Source: Streptomyces sp. S.PNR 29
GTDB taxonomy: Bacteria > Actinomycetota > Actinomycetes > Streptomycetales > Streptomycetaceae
Direction of reading: 5' to 3'
NCBI RefSeq assembly: GCF_030386795.1
Contig: NZ_JANUQM010000012.1
Coordinates: forward strand, 271,090 to 335,089
DNA length: 64,000 nt
Part shown: one piece after another, positions 16,116-25,887 of the stretch
Layout of the letters: every line of letters begins with the position of its first letter
Position numbering within the stretch: the first letter of the stretch is position 1
The notes under the pieces: model-generated
Databases searched by the model: none
What the model saw: the letters and a program-made list of their open reading frames with translations, nothing else
What the model was told of the DNA's origin: nothing
Made by a program: the position numbers and the translations under genes

Positions 16116-17507
16116 ATGCCCCGAACCACATTCCTGTCCAGCGCGTCCCCGATGAGCCGTCGGCTGTTCCTCACCACGACGGGCGCCCTCTCCTTCGGCG
16201 CCGCCCTCACTGCTTGCGGCGGCGGTGACAACGGCGGTTCCTCCGCCGCCGGCAAGCCGGTCAGCCGCGCCGACATCGACAAGGCGATGAAGACGCCGAC
16301 CGAGCTGACGTTCTGGACCTGGGTACCGAACATCGACAAGGAGGTCGCCCTCTTCGAGAAGAAGTACCCGGCCGTCAAGGTCAAGGTCGTCAACGCCGGT
16401 CAGGGCACCCCGCAGTACACCAAGCTGCGTACGGCGCTCAAGGCCGGCAGCGGCGCCCCGGACATGGTGCAGATCGAGTACCAGGCGATCCCGACCTTCA
16501 CGATCACGGACAGCCTGCTGGACCTTCGGCCCTACGGCGCCGCCACGCTCAAGGACGAGTTCGTCGACTGGACTTGGGGCCAGGTCAGCGGCAGCGACGG
16601 CGAGGTCTGGGCGATCCCGCAGGACACCGGCCCGATGGGCATGCTGTACCGGAAGGACATCTTCGACAAGCACGGCATCGAAGTGCCGGGCACCTGGGAC
16701 GAGTTCGCCGAAGCAGCGCGCAAGCTGCACAAGGCCGACCCCGGCGTGTACCTCACCAACCTCGCGGCCAACCAGGTCGCCGCCTGGCACGGGCTGCTGT
16801 GGCAGGCGGGTGCCAGGCCGTACGTCGTCTCCGGCAAGAGCGACATCACCATCAGCGTCGACGACGCGGTGTCGAAGAAACTCGGCGCGTACTGGGGTGG
16901 GCTGGCGAAGGAGGGGGTCATCGGTGTCGAGCCGGACTTCACCGATGCCTGGTACGCGGCGCTCAACAAGGGCAAGTACGCGACCTGGATCACCGCGGCC
17001 TGGGGCCCGGTCTTTCTCTCCGGTTCGGCCAAGGCCACCGCCGGCAAATGGCGGGCGGCGCCGCTGCCGCAGTGGGACGCCGCCAAGCCCAGCTCGGGCA
17101 ACTGGGGCGGCTCGACGACGGCGGTCATCCGGTCGACCAAGAATCCCATCGCGGCCGCCCTGTTCGCGCAGTTCCTCAACAGCGACCCGGCGAGCGCCAA
17201 GATGTTCGCCACCGAGCAGTTCTTCTTCCCGGCGACGAAGGCCCTCCTCACCGACCCCGACTTCGCCTCGGACGCTCCGTCGTTCTACGGCGGTCAGAAG
17301 GTCAACCAGGTCTTCGCCGGCATCAGCGACACGGTCAATGCCTCGTTCCAGTGGCCTCCCTTCCTGGACAAGGCGGCGACGGACTGGACCGAGACGGTCG
17401 GCAAGTCTCTGGCCGACAAGACCGACACGGTCGCCGCGCTGGGCACGTGGCAGACGCGCCTGACCACGTACGCCAAGGGTCAGGGCTTCACCGTCAAGGG
17501 GGGCTGA
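16116..17507 (+). CDS. Extracellular solute-binding lipoprotein of a second sugar ABC importer
   Basis: A 463-residue CUT1 binding protein. The N-terminus has MSRRLFLTTTGALSFGAALTAC, a Tat-compatible signal with lipobox LTAC. The family 1 SBP fold is shown by ELTFWTWVPNIDKEVALFEKKYP and GAPDMVQIEYQ. I used the ATG at 16116 (GGGAG 6 bp upstream); the internal ATG at 16152 would still give a full signal peptide. The permease start follows 1 bp after the stop. Gly/Ser-rich residues after the lipidated Cys form the usual tether. The ligand is probably a galactoside, judged from the GH42 enzyme downstream. Confidence 0.93.
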   Translation: MPRTTFLSSASPMSRRLFLTTTGALSFGAALTACGGGDNGGSSAAGKPVSRADIDKAMKTPTELTFWTWVPNIDKEVALFEKKYPAVKVKVVNAGQGTPQYTKLRTALKAGSGAPDMVQIEYQAIPTFTITDSLLDLRPYGAATLKDEFVDWTWGQVSGSDGEVWAIPQDTGPMGMLYRKDIFDKHGIEVPGTWDEFAEAARKLHKADPGVYLTNLAANQVAAWHGLLWQAGARPYVVSGKSDITISVDDAVSKKLGAYWGGLAKEGVIGVEPDFTDAWYAALNKGKYATWITAAWGPVFLSGSAKATAGKWRAAPLPQWDAAKPSSGNWGGSTTAVIRSTKNPIAAALFAQFLNSDPASAKMFATEQFFFPATKALLTDPDFASDAPSFYGGQKVNQVFAGISDTVNASFQWPPFLDKAATDWTETVGKSLADKTDTVAALGTWQTRLTTYAKGQGFTVKGG

Positions 17508-17508
17508 G

Positions 17509-18387
17509 ATGGCTGCCACGCACCGTCGTCGATCAGCGGGGCCGCTGTTCGTCGCACCGTTCATGGTGCTGTTCCTGCTGCTCTTCCTCGCCCCACTCGG
17601 CTATGCCGCGTACCTCAGCCTGTTCCAGGAGCGACTGGTCGGCGGAAGGGTGTTCGTCGGTCTCGACAACTACGTCCAGGCCCTGAGCGACGCGCAGTTC
17701 CTGGGCGGTGTCGGCCGCGTCGCGCTGTTCTTCGTGCTCCAGGTCCCCGTGATGCTGCTGCTGGCGCTGCTGTTCGCGCTCGCGCTCGACAGTGGTCTGC
17801 TGCGCCTCGCGCGCGTGATCCGGCTGGGCATCTTCGTTCCCTACGCCGTGCCGAGCGTGGTCGCCGCGCTCATGTGGGGCTATCTGTACGGCCCGGACTT
17901 CGGCCCCTTCGCCCAGCTGAGCCGCACGCTGGAGCTGCCGGCCCCGCACTTCCTCAGCGACGGCTGGATGCTCGGCAGCCTGGCGAACATCGTGACGTGG
18001 GAGTTCGTCGGCTACAACATGATCATCCTGTACGCCGCCCTGCGTACGATCCCGCAGGAGTTGTACGAGGCGGCCGCGATGGACGGTGCCGGTGCCTGGC
18101 GCATCGCCTGGTCGGTCAAGCTCCCCGCGCTCCGCCCGGCGCTGCTGCTCACCCTGCTGTTCTCCGTGATCGGCAGCTTCCAGCTGTTCAACGAACCGAA
18201 CCTGCTGATGAAGATCGCCCCGGACGTGATCAGCAGTTCCTACACCGCCAACCTCTACGCCTACTCCCTGGCCTTCACCGGCCAGCAGGTCAACTACGCG
18301 GCCACGGTGTCCTTCCTCCTGGGCCTCGTCATCGTGATCGCCTCCTACGGCGTCCTGCTCACCGCGAACCGCAGGGGGACCCCGTGA
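17509..18387 (+). CDS. Sugar ABC transporter permease (MalF/UgpA type)
   Basis: A 292-residue permease with six hydrophobic helices. The EAA loop is ELYEAAAMDGAGAWRIAWSVKLPALRP. The N-terminal RRRSAGPLFVAPFMVLFLLLFLAPLGYAAYLSLF is typical of the first permease of CUT1 importers. The stop codon overlaps the GTG start of the second permease (GTGA). As with the first locus, no ATPase gene accompanies it. Confidence 0.93.
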   Translation: MAATHRRRSAGPLFVAPFMVLFLLLFLAPLGYAAYLSLFQERLVGGRVFVGLDNYVQALSDAQFLGGVGRVALFFVLQVPVMLLLALLFALALDSGLLRLARVIRLGIFVPYAVPSVVAALMWGYLYGPDFGPFAQLSRTLELPAPHFLSDGWMLGSLANIVTWEFVGYNMIILYAALRTIPQELYEAAAMDGAGAWRIAWSVKLPALRPALLLTLLFSVIGSFQLFNEPNLLMKIAPDVISSSYTANLYAYSLAFTGQQVNYAATVSFLLGLVIVIASYGVLLTANRRGTP

Positions 18388-19310
18388 CGACGACACCGCC
18401 GGCCACGGCCGCCGCGACGACGACGCAGCCGGCGCGCACCGCCCACGCGAAAACGCACTCGGCCCGCCGCAGCACCCCGCTGACGATCGCCATGCTGGCC
18501 GCCCTGGCCTACTTCCTCCTTCCCCTCCTGTGGCTGCTGATCGCCTCGACCAAGAGCACACAGGACCTGTTCAACAGCTTCGGCCTGTGGTTCTCCGACA
18601 CTCCGCAACTGCTGACGAACATCAAGGAGACCTTCACCCAGGACGACGGGGTGTTCGCGCACTGGCTGCTCAACACGATGCTGTACGCCGTCGTCAGCGC
18701 GGTCGGCGCCGCGCTGCTCGCGGCCGCCGGAGGGTACGGGTTCGCCAAGTTCCGCTTCCGCGGTGACCGGGCCGCCCTCAACCTCGTACTCGGCGCCGTC
18801 ATGGTCCCGACCACCGCCCTGGCGATCCCGACCTATCTGCTCTTCGCGAAGGCGGGCCTGGTCAACACCCCCTGGGCGATCATCCTGCCCTCGCTCGTGA
18901 ACCCGTTCGGCCTGTATCTCATGCGTATCCACGCCCAGGACGCGGTCCCCGACAGCATCCTGGAGGCTGCCCGCATCGACGGCGCGGGCGAGGCGCGGAT
19001 CTTCTTCCGCATCGCCCTCAGGCTGCTGGGCCCCGGCCTGGTCACGGTCCTGCTCTTCACACTGGTCGCCACCTGGAACAACTACTTCCTGCCGCTGATC
19101 ATGCTCAACGACCCGAACCTGTACCCCATCACGGTCGGCCTCTCCTCCTGGGCGGCCCAGGCGCAGAACGGTGGAGCGGGCGCCAGCAGCGACATGCTCG
19201 CGCTGGTCGTGACCGGCTCGCTGATCTCGATCGTTCCGCTGGTCGTGGCCTTCCTCATGCTCCAGCGCTACTGGCAGAGCGGTCTGGCCACCGGCGGCGT
19301 CAAGCAGTAG
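18384..19310 (+). CDS. Carbohydrate ABC transporter permease (MalG type)
   Basis: A 308-residue permease. The GTG at 18384 overlaps the TGA of the upstream permease by 4 bases (GTGA) and follows AGGGGGA; longer in-frame starts lie inside the upstream gene and are rejected. After a Thr/Ala-rich cytoplasmic tail come six helices and an EAA loop SILEAARIDGAGEARIFFRIALRLLGPGL. It completes the importer of the second galactoside locus. Confidence 0.92.
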   Translation: MTTTPPATAAATTTQPARTAHAKTHSARRSTPLTIAMLAALAYFLLPLLWLLIASTKSTQDLFNSFGLWFSDTPQLLTNIKETFTQDDGVFAHWLLNTMLYAVVSAVGAALLAAAGGYGFAKFRFRGDRAALNLVLGAVMVPTTALAIPTYLLFAKAGLVNTPWAIILPSLVNPFGLYLMRIHAQDAVPDSILEAARIDGAGEARIFFRIALRLLGPGLVTVLLFTLVATWNNYFLPLIMLNDPNLYPITVGLSSWAAQAQNGGAGASSDMLALVVTGSLISIVPLVVAFLMLQRYWQSGLATGGVKQ

Positions 19311-19358
19311 GGCACGCAGTCCCCGTACCACTCCCCCACTCTTCGGAGGTTCCCTTTC

Positions 19359-21503
19359 ATGGCGGCTCTGCCTGCCCGCGTCCTCTTCGGCGCCGCGTAC
19401 TACCACGAGTACCAGCCCTACGAACGGCCCGGCGAACGCCTCAAGACGGACCTGGACCTGATGGCCGACGCCCACGTCACCGTGATCCGGGTCGGCGAGT
19501 CCGTCTGGTCCACCTGGGAACCGGAGAACGGCCGCTTCGACCTCGACTGGCTCCAGCCGGTCCTCGACGGCGCCCATGAACGCGGCATCTCCGTCGTCCT
19601 CGGCACCCCCACGTACGCCGTCCCTCCGTGGCTGGCCCGCCAGTACCCGGAGATCACGGGCGAGTACGCCACGGGGCAGCGCCTCGGCTGGGGCGCCCGA
19701 CAGGAGGTCGACTTCACCCATCCCGCCTTCCGGTTCCACGCCGAACGAGTCGTCCGCAGGATCGTCTCCCGGTACGCGGACCACCCGGCCGTCGTCGGTT
19801 TCCAGGTGGACAACGAACCCGGCCTGCACCTCTTCCACAACCGCGGTGTCTTCCAGCGCTTCGTGGACCATCTGCGCGAGAAGTACGGCGACGTGGAAAC
19901 CCTCAACCGTGCATGGGGCCTGGTCTACTGGTCCCATCGCCTGTCGACATGGGCCGACCTGTGGACGCCGGACGGAAACGAACAGCCTCAGTACGACGTC
20001 GCCTGGCGCGAGTTCCAGGCCCGCCAGGTCACCGAGTTCATCGGCTGGCAGGCCGACATCGTCCGCGAGTACGCCCGGCCCGAGCAGTTCGTCACCACCT
20101 GTATCTCCTACACCCGCCAGGGGGTCGAGGACGACGAGCTGACCGACCGCCTCGACATCGCCTCCGGCAACCCGTACTACGACATGCAGGACGGCCTCCT
20201 CCTGCCGGACTCCACGCCCGACGTCCATGAGCAGATCTGGAAGACCACCGGTGTGTGGGCTCTGTACCAGACCGCCGACTGGATGTTCTCCTCCCGTCAG
20301 GCACCGTTCCTGGTGACCGAGACCAACGCCGGCTCGATCGGTTTCCCCTGGGACAACCGCCCCGCCTACGACGGCCAGTGGCGGCAGGCCGCCTGGGCGC
20401 TCGTCGCGCGCGGGGCCCGCATGATCGAGTACTGGCACTGGCACACGCTGCACTTCGGCGCGGAGACCTACTGGGGCGGCATCCTCCCCCACACCGGTCG
20501 GCCCGGCCGGACGTACGCGGAACTCGCCCGCCTGGGCGCGGAGTTCGAGACGGCGGGCGGGCTCGTCGCCGGCCTCGAACCGGACGCCGACATCACCATG
20601 GTGTACTCGACGCCGAGCAAATGGCTCATGCAGAAGTACCCCCCGCTCGCCAAGCCGGACGGCGAACCGGACCCGGCCGCCTACCACCGCTTCTTCGACC
20701 CCTTCTACCGCGGCGCGTTCGACGCCGGGCGCCAGGTCCGCATCGTCCACGCCCGCCAGTTGCACGATCCACGCGGGGAGCGCGAGGGTCTTTCGCCGGA
20801 GGAGGCCGTCCGCCGCCACCCGGTCCTCGTCGTCCCGGCGTTGTACCTCGCCGCCGACTCGTCCCTCGACTGGCTGGCCGCCTACGCCCATGCGGGCGGC
20901 CACCTGGTCCTCGGACCGCGCACCGGTTACGCCGACCAGGAGGCCCGGGCCCGCACCGAGCCGGCCCCCGGACGTCTCGGCGACGCCGCGGGCGTCACCT
21001 ACGACGAGTTCAGCAACCTCGTGCGGGAGGTCCCCGTGCGGTCGGCACCCGGCGCCCCCCTCGACCTCCCCGACGGCGCGACCGGGACGCGCTGGGCGGA
21101 CGGCCTGACCGTCACCGACGCCGACGTACTCGCCACGTACGACCATCCGCACTTCGGCCGCTGGCCCGCGGTCACCACCCGCCGTCACGGCGAGGGCCGC
21201 GTGACGTACGTCGGCACGGTGCCCGGCCGTGACCTCGCCCGGGCACTGGCCGAGTGGCTGACACCGTCCTCACGGCACGCATGGCAGGACCTCCCCGCGT
21301 CCGTCACGGCCGCGACGGGCACCTCCACGGACGGACGCCGGGTCCACATCGTCCACAACTGGAGCTGGGAGCCCGCGAGCGTCATCACGCCGGTGGAGCT
21401 GTCCGACGTCCTGACCGGCGCGTTCCTCCCCGCGGGAGCGTCACTGAACCTCGGAGCGTGGGAGGTACGCGTGCTCGTCTTCGCCGGCACCCCCGAGGCC
21501 TGA
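19359..21503 (+). CDS. Beta-galactosidase, GH42
   Basis: A 714-residue cytoplasmic enzyme. The barrel domain shows GH42 motifs: FGAAYYHEYQP at the N-terminus, the acid/base Glu153 in FQVDNEPG, and the nucleophile Glu320 in FLVTETNAG. A trimerisation-type Rossmann-like domain (residues about 395-620) and a C-terminal beta-domain follow, giving the full length usual for the family. It lies 48 bp after the second permease and so probably in its operon. GH42 enzymes mainly cut beta-1,3/1,4/1,6-galactosides from plant polysaccharides rather than lactose (family knowledge). Together with the GH35 enzyme 10 kb away it suggests galactan side-chain use. Confidence 0.93.
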   Translation: MAALPARVLFGAAYYHEYQPYERPGERLKTDLDLMADAHVTVIRVGESVWSTWEPENGRFDLDWLQPVLDGAHERGISVVLGTPTYAVPPWLARQYPEITGEYATGQRLGWGARQEVDFTHPAFRFHAERVVRRIVSRYADHPAVVGFQVDNEPGLHLFHNRGVFQRFVDHLREKYGDVETLNRAWGLVYWSHRLSTWADLWTPDGNEQPQYDVAWREFQARQVTEFIGWQADIVREYARPEQFVTTCISYTRQGVEDDELTDRLDIASGNPYYDMQDGLLLPDSTPDVHEQIWKTTGVWALYQTADWMFSSRQAPFLVTETNAGSIGFPWDNRPAYDGQWRQAAWALVARGARMIEYWHWHTLHFGAETYWGGILPHTGRPGRTYAELARLGAEFETAGGLVAGLEPDADITMVYSTPSKWLMQKYPPLAKPDGEPDPAAYHRFFDPFYRGAFDAGRQVRIVHARQLHDPRGEREGLSPEEAVRRHPVLVVPALYLAADSSLDWLAAYAHAGGHLVLGPRTGYADQEARARTEPAPGRLGDAAGVTYDEFSNLVREVPVRSAPGAPLDLPDGATGTRWADGLTVTDADVLATYDHPHFGRWPAVTTRRHGEGRVTYVGTVPGRDLARALAEWLTPSSRHAWQDLPASVTAATGTSTDGRRVHIVHNWSWEPASVITPVELSDVLTGAFLPAGASLNLGAWEVRVLVFAGTPEA

Positions 21504-21543
21504 GGCCTCGAACCGTTCCTGATCCGTCCCCGAAGGAGGGGCT

Positions 21544-23241
21544 GTGCACAGAAGAAGACTCGCAAGAGCGCTGGGAAGCGTCACGGGAGCGGCGGCGCTG
21601 CTGGTGATCCCCATGGCCAGTGCGCGTGCGTACAACCCGACGGGCGGGATCCTCTACCAGCTCGGAAGCGAACCGTGCCTGAAGGGCCGGGGCAACTGTG
21701 CCATCTACCCGAAGTCGGCGCAGCTGCCGAGCGGACGCCTGGTCGCGTCGTAGGCCCCGGCGTACCTGTCCGATGACCCCCGGTACGCGAAGTACACGAG
21801 CAACTGGACCAACCCTTATCTCTACGTGCTTCCGCAGCGCGTCGGCGAACTGAAGGCGGGCACGCTGCTCCTGGCCGGTGTCGTGTCGGGCGACGACCAC
21901 TACTACAGGGAACACAAGGCGGCCGACCCCACCTGGACGCCGTCCAACGACGGCGACCGCAGTGACATGGCGATCGCCCTGTACTCCAGCACCGACGAGG
22001 GCGTGACGTGGAAGGTCGTCAACGTCATCGCGAAGGGCGGCTGGCAGGGCGGCAGCGCGGGCGCGATCGGCCGGAACGTGGCTAGCGCGAACACGTACCG
22101 GCAGGTGGACCCGCTGTGGGAGCCGTACCTGATGGTCTACAAGGGCAAGCTCGTCTGTTACTACTCCGACGAGAACGACTACACCGGCTTCGACCCGGCC
22201 ACCGGCGTACCGGCACTCGACCCTGCGAACGACACGGCCATGGACTCGCACGGCCAGATCCTCGTCCACAGGACCTGGGACGGGAGCGGCGAGAAGTGGA
22301 GCGCTCCCGTCGTCGACGTCGCGGGACTGACCCAGGACATGGGCGGCGGCAAGACGGAGATCGGCGGCGGGCGGCCCGGTATGACGAACGTCGTCCGCAC
22401 GACGGACGGCAGGTGGCTGCTCACCTTCGAGTACTGGGGCGGTGGCGCCAACACCAGGTACAAGGTCGCGGACGACCCGTTGAAGTTCTTCCGCGGTTCC
22501 CCTACCGGCATGGCCGTCACCGCGCTGCCGGTCGTCGCCGGCTCCCGTCCGCTCGCGACGGGCGGCAGTCCGGTCATCATCAGGCTCCCCGACGGGCGCC
22601 TGGTGTACAACGCCGCCGGGAGCGGCAGTGTCTGGGTCGACGAGACCGGACGCAGCGACGGCGTGTGGAAGGAGTACCAGACGACTTCGCGGGCCGGCTA
22701 CAGCCGCACCCTGCAGTACGTCGAGGGCACCGGCCGCATCGCGATCCTCAACAACCAGGACACCTCGACGCTCGCGTACGCCGAGGTGGATCTCGGCCAC
22801 TCGGCCGGGGCCTACCACCAGCTGGTGAACCGGAAGACGGGGCAGATGATCGGCACCGGAAACAAGACCAACGACGCCAACATCGGCAACGGCGACGTCC
22901 CTGATGTCACCCTCGAAGACGCCGGATCGGCGGCGAACCCGGACACCCAGTACTGGCATGTCATGCCCAAGCCCGAAGGCGGCGTGACGCTGCTCAACAA
23001 GTCGGGAGGCCGTGCGGCGGCCATCTGGACGGGCGACGCGACGGCCGGCCGGCGGATCGGACAGTGGGTCGACGACAGTGCTGCCGGCAGCTGGAACATC
23101 GTCAGGACCGACGACGGGTTCTTCAAGCTCCAGTCGGTCAAGAACAGGGACCTGTACCTGACCGGGGCCTCCGACGGAGCACCGCTCACCTTGCAGTACG
23201 CGGTCGCGGACGGCTCACAGGACTGGAAGCTCGTCCCGTAG
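21544..23241 (+). pseudogene. Secreted beta-propeller glycoside hydrolase with C-terminal ricin-type domain, interrupted by an in-frame TAG
   Basis: A GTG start with a strong GGAGG gives a signal peptide (RRRLARALGSVTGAAALLVIP, cleavage after ARA) and then YNPTGGILYQLGSEPCLKGRG. At 21751-21753 a TAG stops translation after LPSGRLVAS. The same frame continues without another stop to 23241 and encodes a sialidase-like or GH93-like propeller (repeats such as SSTDEGVTWKVV) and a ricin-type trefoil from about 22810 (YHQLVNRKTGQMIGTGNKTND). Between RLVAS and APAYLSDD the first propeller blade seems short, so a small deletion may accompany the stop. GH93-type enzymes release arabinose oligomers, which would fit the galactan locus, but family assignment is tentative. 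A re-start at the GTG at 21826 would give a protein without signal peptide. Confidence 0.75.
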
Positions 23242-23273
23242 GCCCCGGTCTGCGGACGTTTCTCGTGAGGCCG

Positions 23274-23310
23274 AGCCGGGGCGCGCTGATGAAGCGACGC
23301 CCCGGCTTTG
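23274..23310 (+). terminator. Rho-independent-type hairpin after the GH42 locus
   Basis: A perfect 10-bp stem AGCCGGGGCG / CGCCCCGGCT (23274-23283 and 23298-23307) encloses a 14-base loop and is followed by TTTGG. It lies 33 bp beyond the broken glycosidase stop and 111 bp before the convergent phosphatase gene end. Confidence 0.65.
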
Positions 23311-23420
23311 GACAACTCATCTGCCTCCCGCCCCCCGCCGACGTCTGATCGCCGCGGATCATCCGGCGCGCGGTGCCAACGCCATGGGCGGTGTTCCCAG
23401 CGCCATGGCCGACCGCTTGC

Positions 23421-24545
23421 CTAGGACTCCTGGGACAAGGTCTGCCGGCAGCGTACGGCGAGGGCCGCGATGTCGTCGTCGAGTCTTCCACCGCCGTAGC
23501 GGAGCAGATCTCCGTGCAGCCGGTCCAGCAGCTCACGGGGCGACGCCGGGCCCTGGCGCCGCATCCAGTCCGGCAGCGGGAAGAACTCGCCGGCGCGGTC
23601 CCGGGTCTCCGTCACGCCGTCGGTGTAGAGCAGCATCTGATCGCCCTGGACGAAGGCGACGGTGTCCACGTGGTAGTGGTCGCCGAGCAGTGCCGCGAGA
23701 TTGAGCGGGGTCGAGGGCAGGGTGGGTTCAAGAACGTGGATCTCCCCGCTCCGTACGAACACCGGTGGCGGGTGTCCGCAGTTGAGGATTCTGATCTGCC
23801 CGCTGCCGTACGGGATCTCGGCGAGCAGAGCGGTGGCGAAGTGCTCCGACTGATCATCGGCCGGGACCGCCTCGCTGTAGCGGGCGAGGGTGACCTGCAG
23901 GCGCTGGATGAGGCCTCTCAGGTCGGGTTGGTCGTACGCGTTCTCCCTGAAGCAGTTGATCACCGCCGAGGCCGCCCCCACCGCCGACAGGCCCTTGCCG
24001 CGCACGTCGCCGATGAGCAGCCGGACTCCGTAGGGTGTGTCGGCCACCTCGTAGAAGTCGCCTCCGATCCGGGCCTGCTCCTGAGCCGCCAGATACAGGG
24101 ACTCGATGTCGACGTCCTGGATACGGTGCGGCAGCGGACGCAGCAGCACCTTCTGGGCCGCGTCGGCGACGAGCCGGACCTGGAAGAGCGTCTCCTCTCT
24201 CTGGAGCCGTAGATGGCTCGCGTATGCGGCCGCCAGGGTGACCGCAATGATCGCGGCGGCCGTGTACGGCGTCCCCAGATCCGAGTAGACGAAGCTCAGG
24301 CCGATCATGATCAGCAGGCAGAAGGCGCCCAGCAGGACCGTCGGGAGCACCGGCCACAAGGCGGCGGCCAGGGCCGGTGCCGCGGGCAGGAGGCGGCTGA
24401 AGGCGATCTCTCTCGGAGTCGAGAACGCCAGCCCGCCGATGAGGAGAGTGACAATCACCGGCGACAGCTGTACGGCTTCCCTCTGGCCACCGTACGGACG
24501 GTGGCGGCGCCGGAGCCGTCGTGACCTGAACACAAAATGGATCAT
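23421..24545 (-). CDS. Membrane-anchored SpoIIE/PP2C-type serine phosphatase
   Basis: About 374 residues. Three hydrophobic helices (VIVTLLIGGLAFS, ALWPVLPTVLLGAFCLLIMIGL, AAIIAVTLAAAYA) are followed by a linker and a SpoIIE phosphatase domain. The metal-binding motifs are visible: IGGDFYEV, IGDVRGKG, LYTDGVTE and DDDIAALAVR. It has no PAS, GAF or anti-sigma kinase domain. Such proteins dephosphorylate anti-anti-sigma factors in Streptomyces (family knowledge); the partner here is unknown. I chose the ATG at 24545 because the sequence becomes family-like there; in-frame starts reach back to 24911 and the ribosome site at 24545 is weak, so the start is uncertain. Confidence 0.87.
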   Translation of the reverse strand: MIHFVFRSRRLRRRHRPYGGQREAVQLSPVIVTLLIGGLAFSTPREIAFSRLLPAAPALAAALWPVLPTVLLGAFCLLIMIGLSFVYSDLGTPYTAAAIIAVTLAAAYASHLRLQREETLFQVRLVADAAQKVLLRPLPHRIQDVDIESLYLAAQEQARIGGDFYEVADTPYGVRLLIGDVRGKGLSAVGAASAVINCFRENAYDQPDLRGLIQRLQVTLARYSEAVPADDQSEHFATALLAEIPYGSGQIRILNCGHPPPVFVRSGEIHVLEPTLPSTPLNLAALLGDHYHVDTVAFVQGDQMLLYTDGVTETRDRAGEFFPLPDWMRRQGPASPRELLDRLHGDLLRYGGGRLDDDIAALAVRCRQTLSQES

Positions 24546-25080
24546 ACCGGCGCGAAGTGGACATGAGCCCGCGACGGCGCGGCGAACATGACGTCCGGCC
24601 GCAGTGGCGCTGTCACCCATCACGAAGGCGCCCGCCGACGCGTCCGCGAAATACATCCGCACCCCCGCAGACGACACCCCCGTGACATCCGTCACAGCGA
24701 TTGCCATAACTAAGCACGCCGCATAGTAGATGCCACTCTTGCGACATATGGGACTTGTCCGGCTTGGTAGAGCGAAATAGCGACCCAGGACGGGCGGCAT
24801 TCCACCAGCACGGCAATTTCGCGCGCATCCGGGAAAAGAAAAGGCTTCTGACAAGTCGACAGGTTCCGCGAAAGGCGTCAGACGCCGGACCAGCACCGCA
24901 CCCATACCCATGGCAAGGGCTGCCGTGACCTACGAAGCGGGGTAGTACGAACGTACATTGCGTTCCCCTGTGAAGCCGTCCTAAGAATGACCACCCGCAG
25001 GGCGTCTTTGCAGTTCATGACCGGAGTCTGCGCAGAGCCACAACACAGGGGCGCTCGGCGATCACCGAGTGAGGTCACGC
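24546..25080. other. Intergenic region between phosphatase and CAP-domain genes
   Basis: A region of about 535 bp, noticeably less GC-rich than its surroundings, between divergent genes. It contains a short palindrome GTACG-aa-CGTAC at 24945-24956, about 125 bp before the CAP gene start. I see no gene or RNA that I can support. Promoters for both divergent genes presumably lie here. Confidence 0.5.
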
Positions 25081-25872
25081 ATGGGGAAGCACCGTAAAAA
25101 CAGACATTACCGCCGAATAGTCGTCGCTGTTACCGCCATAGCGGCCGTGGGCGTACCGTCCGCCGCCATGGCCTGCGGCGACTGGCAGGAGAGCGGAGGA
25201 GATCGGTTCCACAGCGCCGCAAGGCACTCGGACAAGGATTGGGGGAAGGACGCCGAGTGGCGTCACCACTGGAAGAAAAAGAACTGGGATCGCGACAGGA
25301 AGGGCGGCAAGGACAGCAAGCCCACTCCGACGGCATCGAAGACTCCCACCGCTTCCGCGAAGACTCCGAAGGCTGCGCCGAAGGCCACTGCGCCGAAGCC
25401 CAAGAGCACCGCGTCCCGTAGCACGTCGAAGCCATCCCCCTCGGCTTCCGCGACGCCCAGGCCGACGAGCACCCCGAAAGCCACCGCCCCTGCGACCGGG
25501 GCCACCGCCCGCGTCGTGGAACTCGTCAACGCCGAGCGCAAAAAGGTCGGTTGCTCGCCCGTAACGGTGAACGCGACGCTGACCAAGGTCGCGCAGGCAC
25601 ACAGTGAGGACATGGCGGCACACCAGAACATGTCGCACACCGGGTCCGACGGGTCCTCCCCGAGCGACCGGATCACACGTGCCGGCTACAACTGGAGCAC
25701 CGTCGGCGAGAACGTCGCCTACGGTTACGCCACGCCCGAGCAGGTCATGGCGGGCTGGATGTCCAGCCCCGGCCACAAGGCCAACATCCTCAACTGCGCG
25801 TTCAAGGAGATCGGCGTCGGTCACGCTCAGCCCGATGACTACTGGACCCAGGACTTCGGGACCGCCCGGTAG
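25081..25872 (+). CDS. Secreted CAP/SCP-domain protein
   Basis: A 263-residue precursor with an N-terminal signal (KNRHYRRIVVAVTAIAAVGVPSAAMAC). A Lys/Trp/Asp-rich charged segment and a low-complexity Pro/Thr/Ser/Ala/Lys linker (residues about 75-145) come before a C-terminal CAP domain. The CAP domain shows VELVNAERKKVGCSPV, HSEDMAAHQNMSHTGSDGSSP, VGENVAYGY and WMSSPGHKANILN; the His and Glu of the shallow cavity are kept. The start is the ATG at 25081; a GTG at 25069 is in frame. Bacterial CAP proteins of this YkwD type are secreted and of unclear role. The linker suggests passage through the wall. Confidence 0.9.
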   Translation: MGKHRKNRHYRRIVVAVTAIAAVGVPSAAMACGDWQESGGDRFHSAARHSDKDWGKDAEWRHHWKKKNWDRDRKGGKDSKPTPTASKTPTASAKTPKAAPKATAPKPKSTASRSTSKPSPSASATPRPTSTPKATAPATGATARVVELVNAERKKVGCSPVTVNATLTKVAQAHSEDMAAHQNMSHTGSDGSSPSDRITRAGYNWSTVGENVAYGYATPEQVMAGWMSSPGHKANILNCAFKEIGVGHAQPDDYWTQDFGTAR

Positions 25873-25887
25873 GAGGCAGCAGGGTAG

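Noticed and set aside
15927..17564. Minus-strand open frame of 545 codons
   Set aside because: Antisense to the second binding-protein gene, which has a lipobox and SBP motifs.
18345..21188. Minus-strand open frame of 947 codons
   Set aside because: Antisense to the second permease and GH42 beta-galactosidase, both with clear catalytic or EAA motifs.
21751..21753. TAG as a recoded codon in the glycosidase gene
   Set aside because: Nothing in the window suggests pyrrolysine or suppressor use; a nonsense mutation or sequencing error is simpler.
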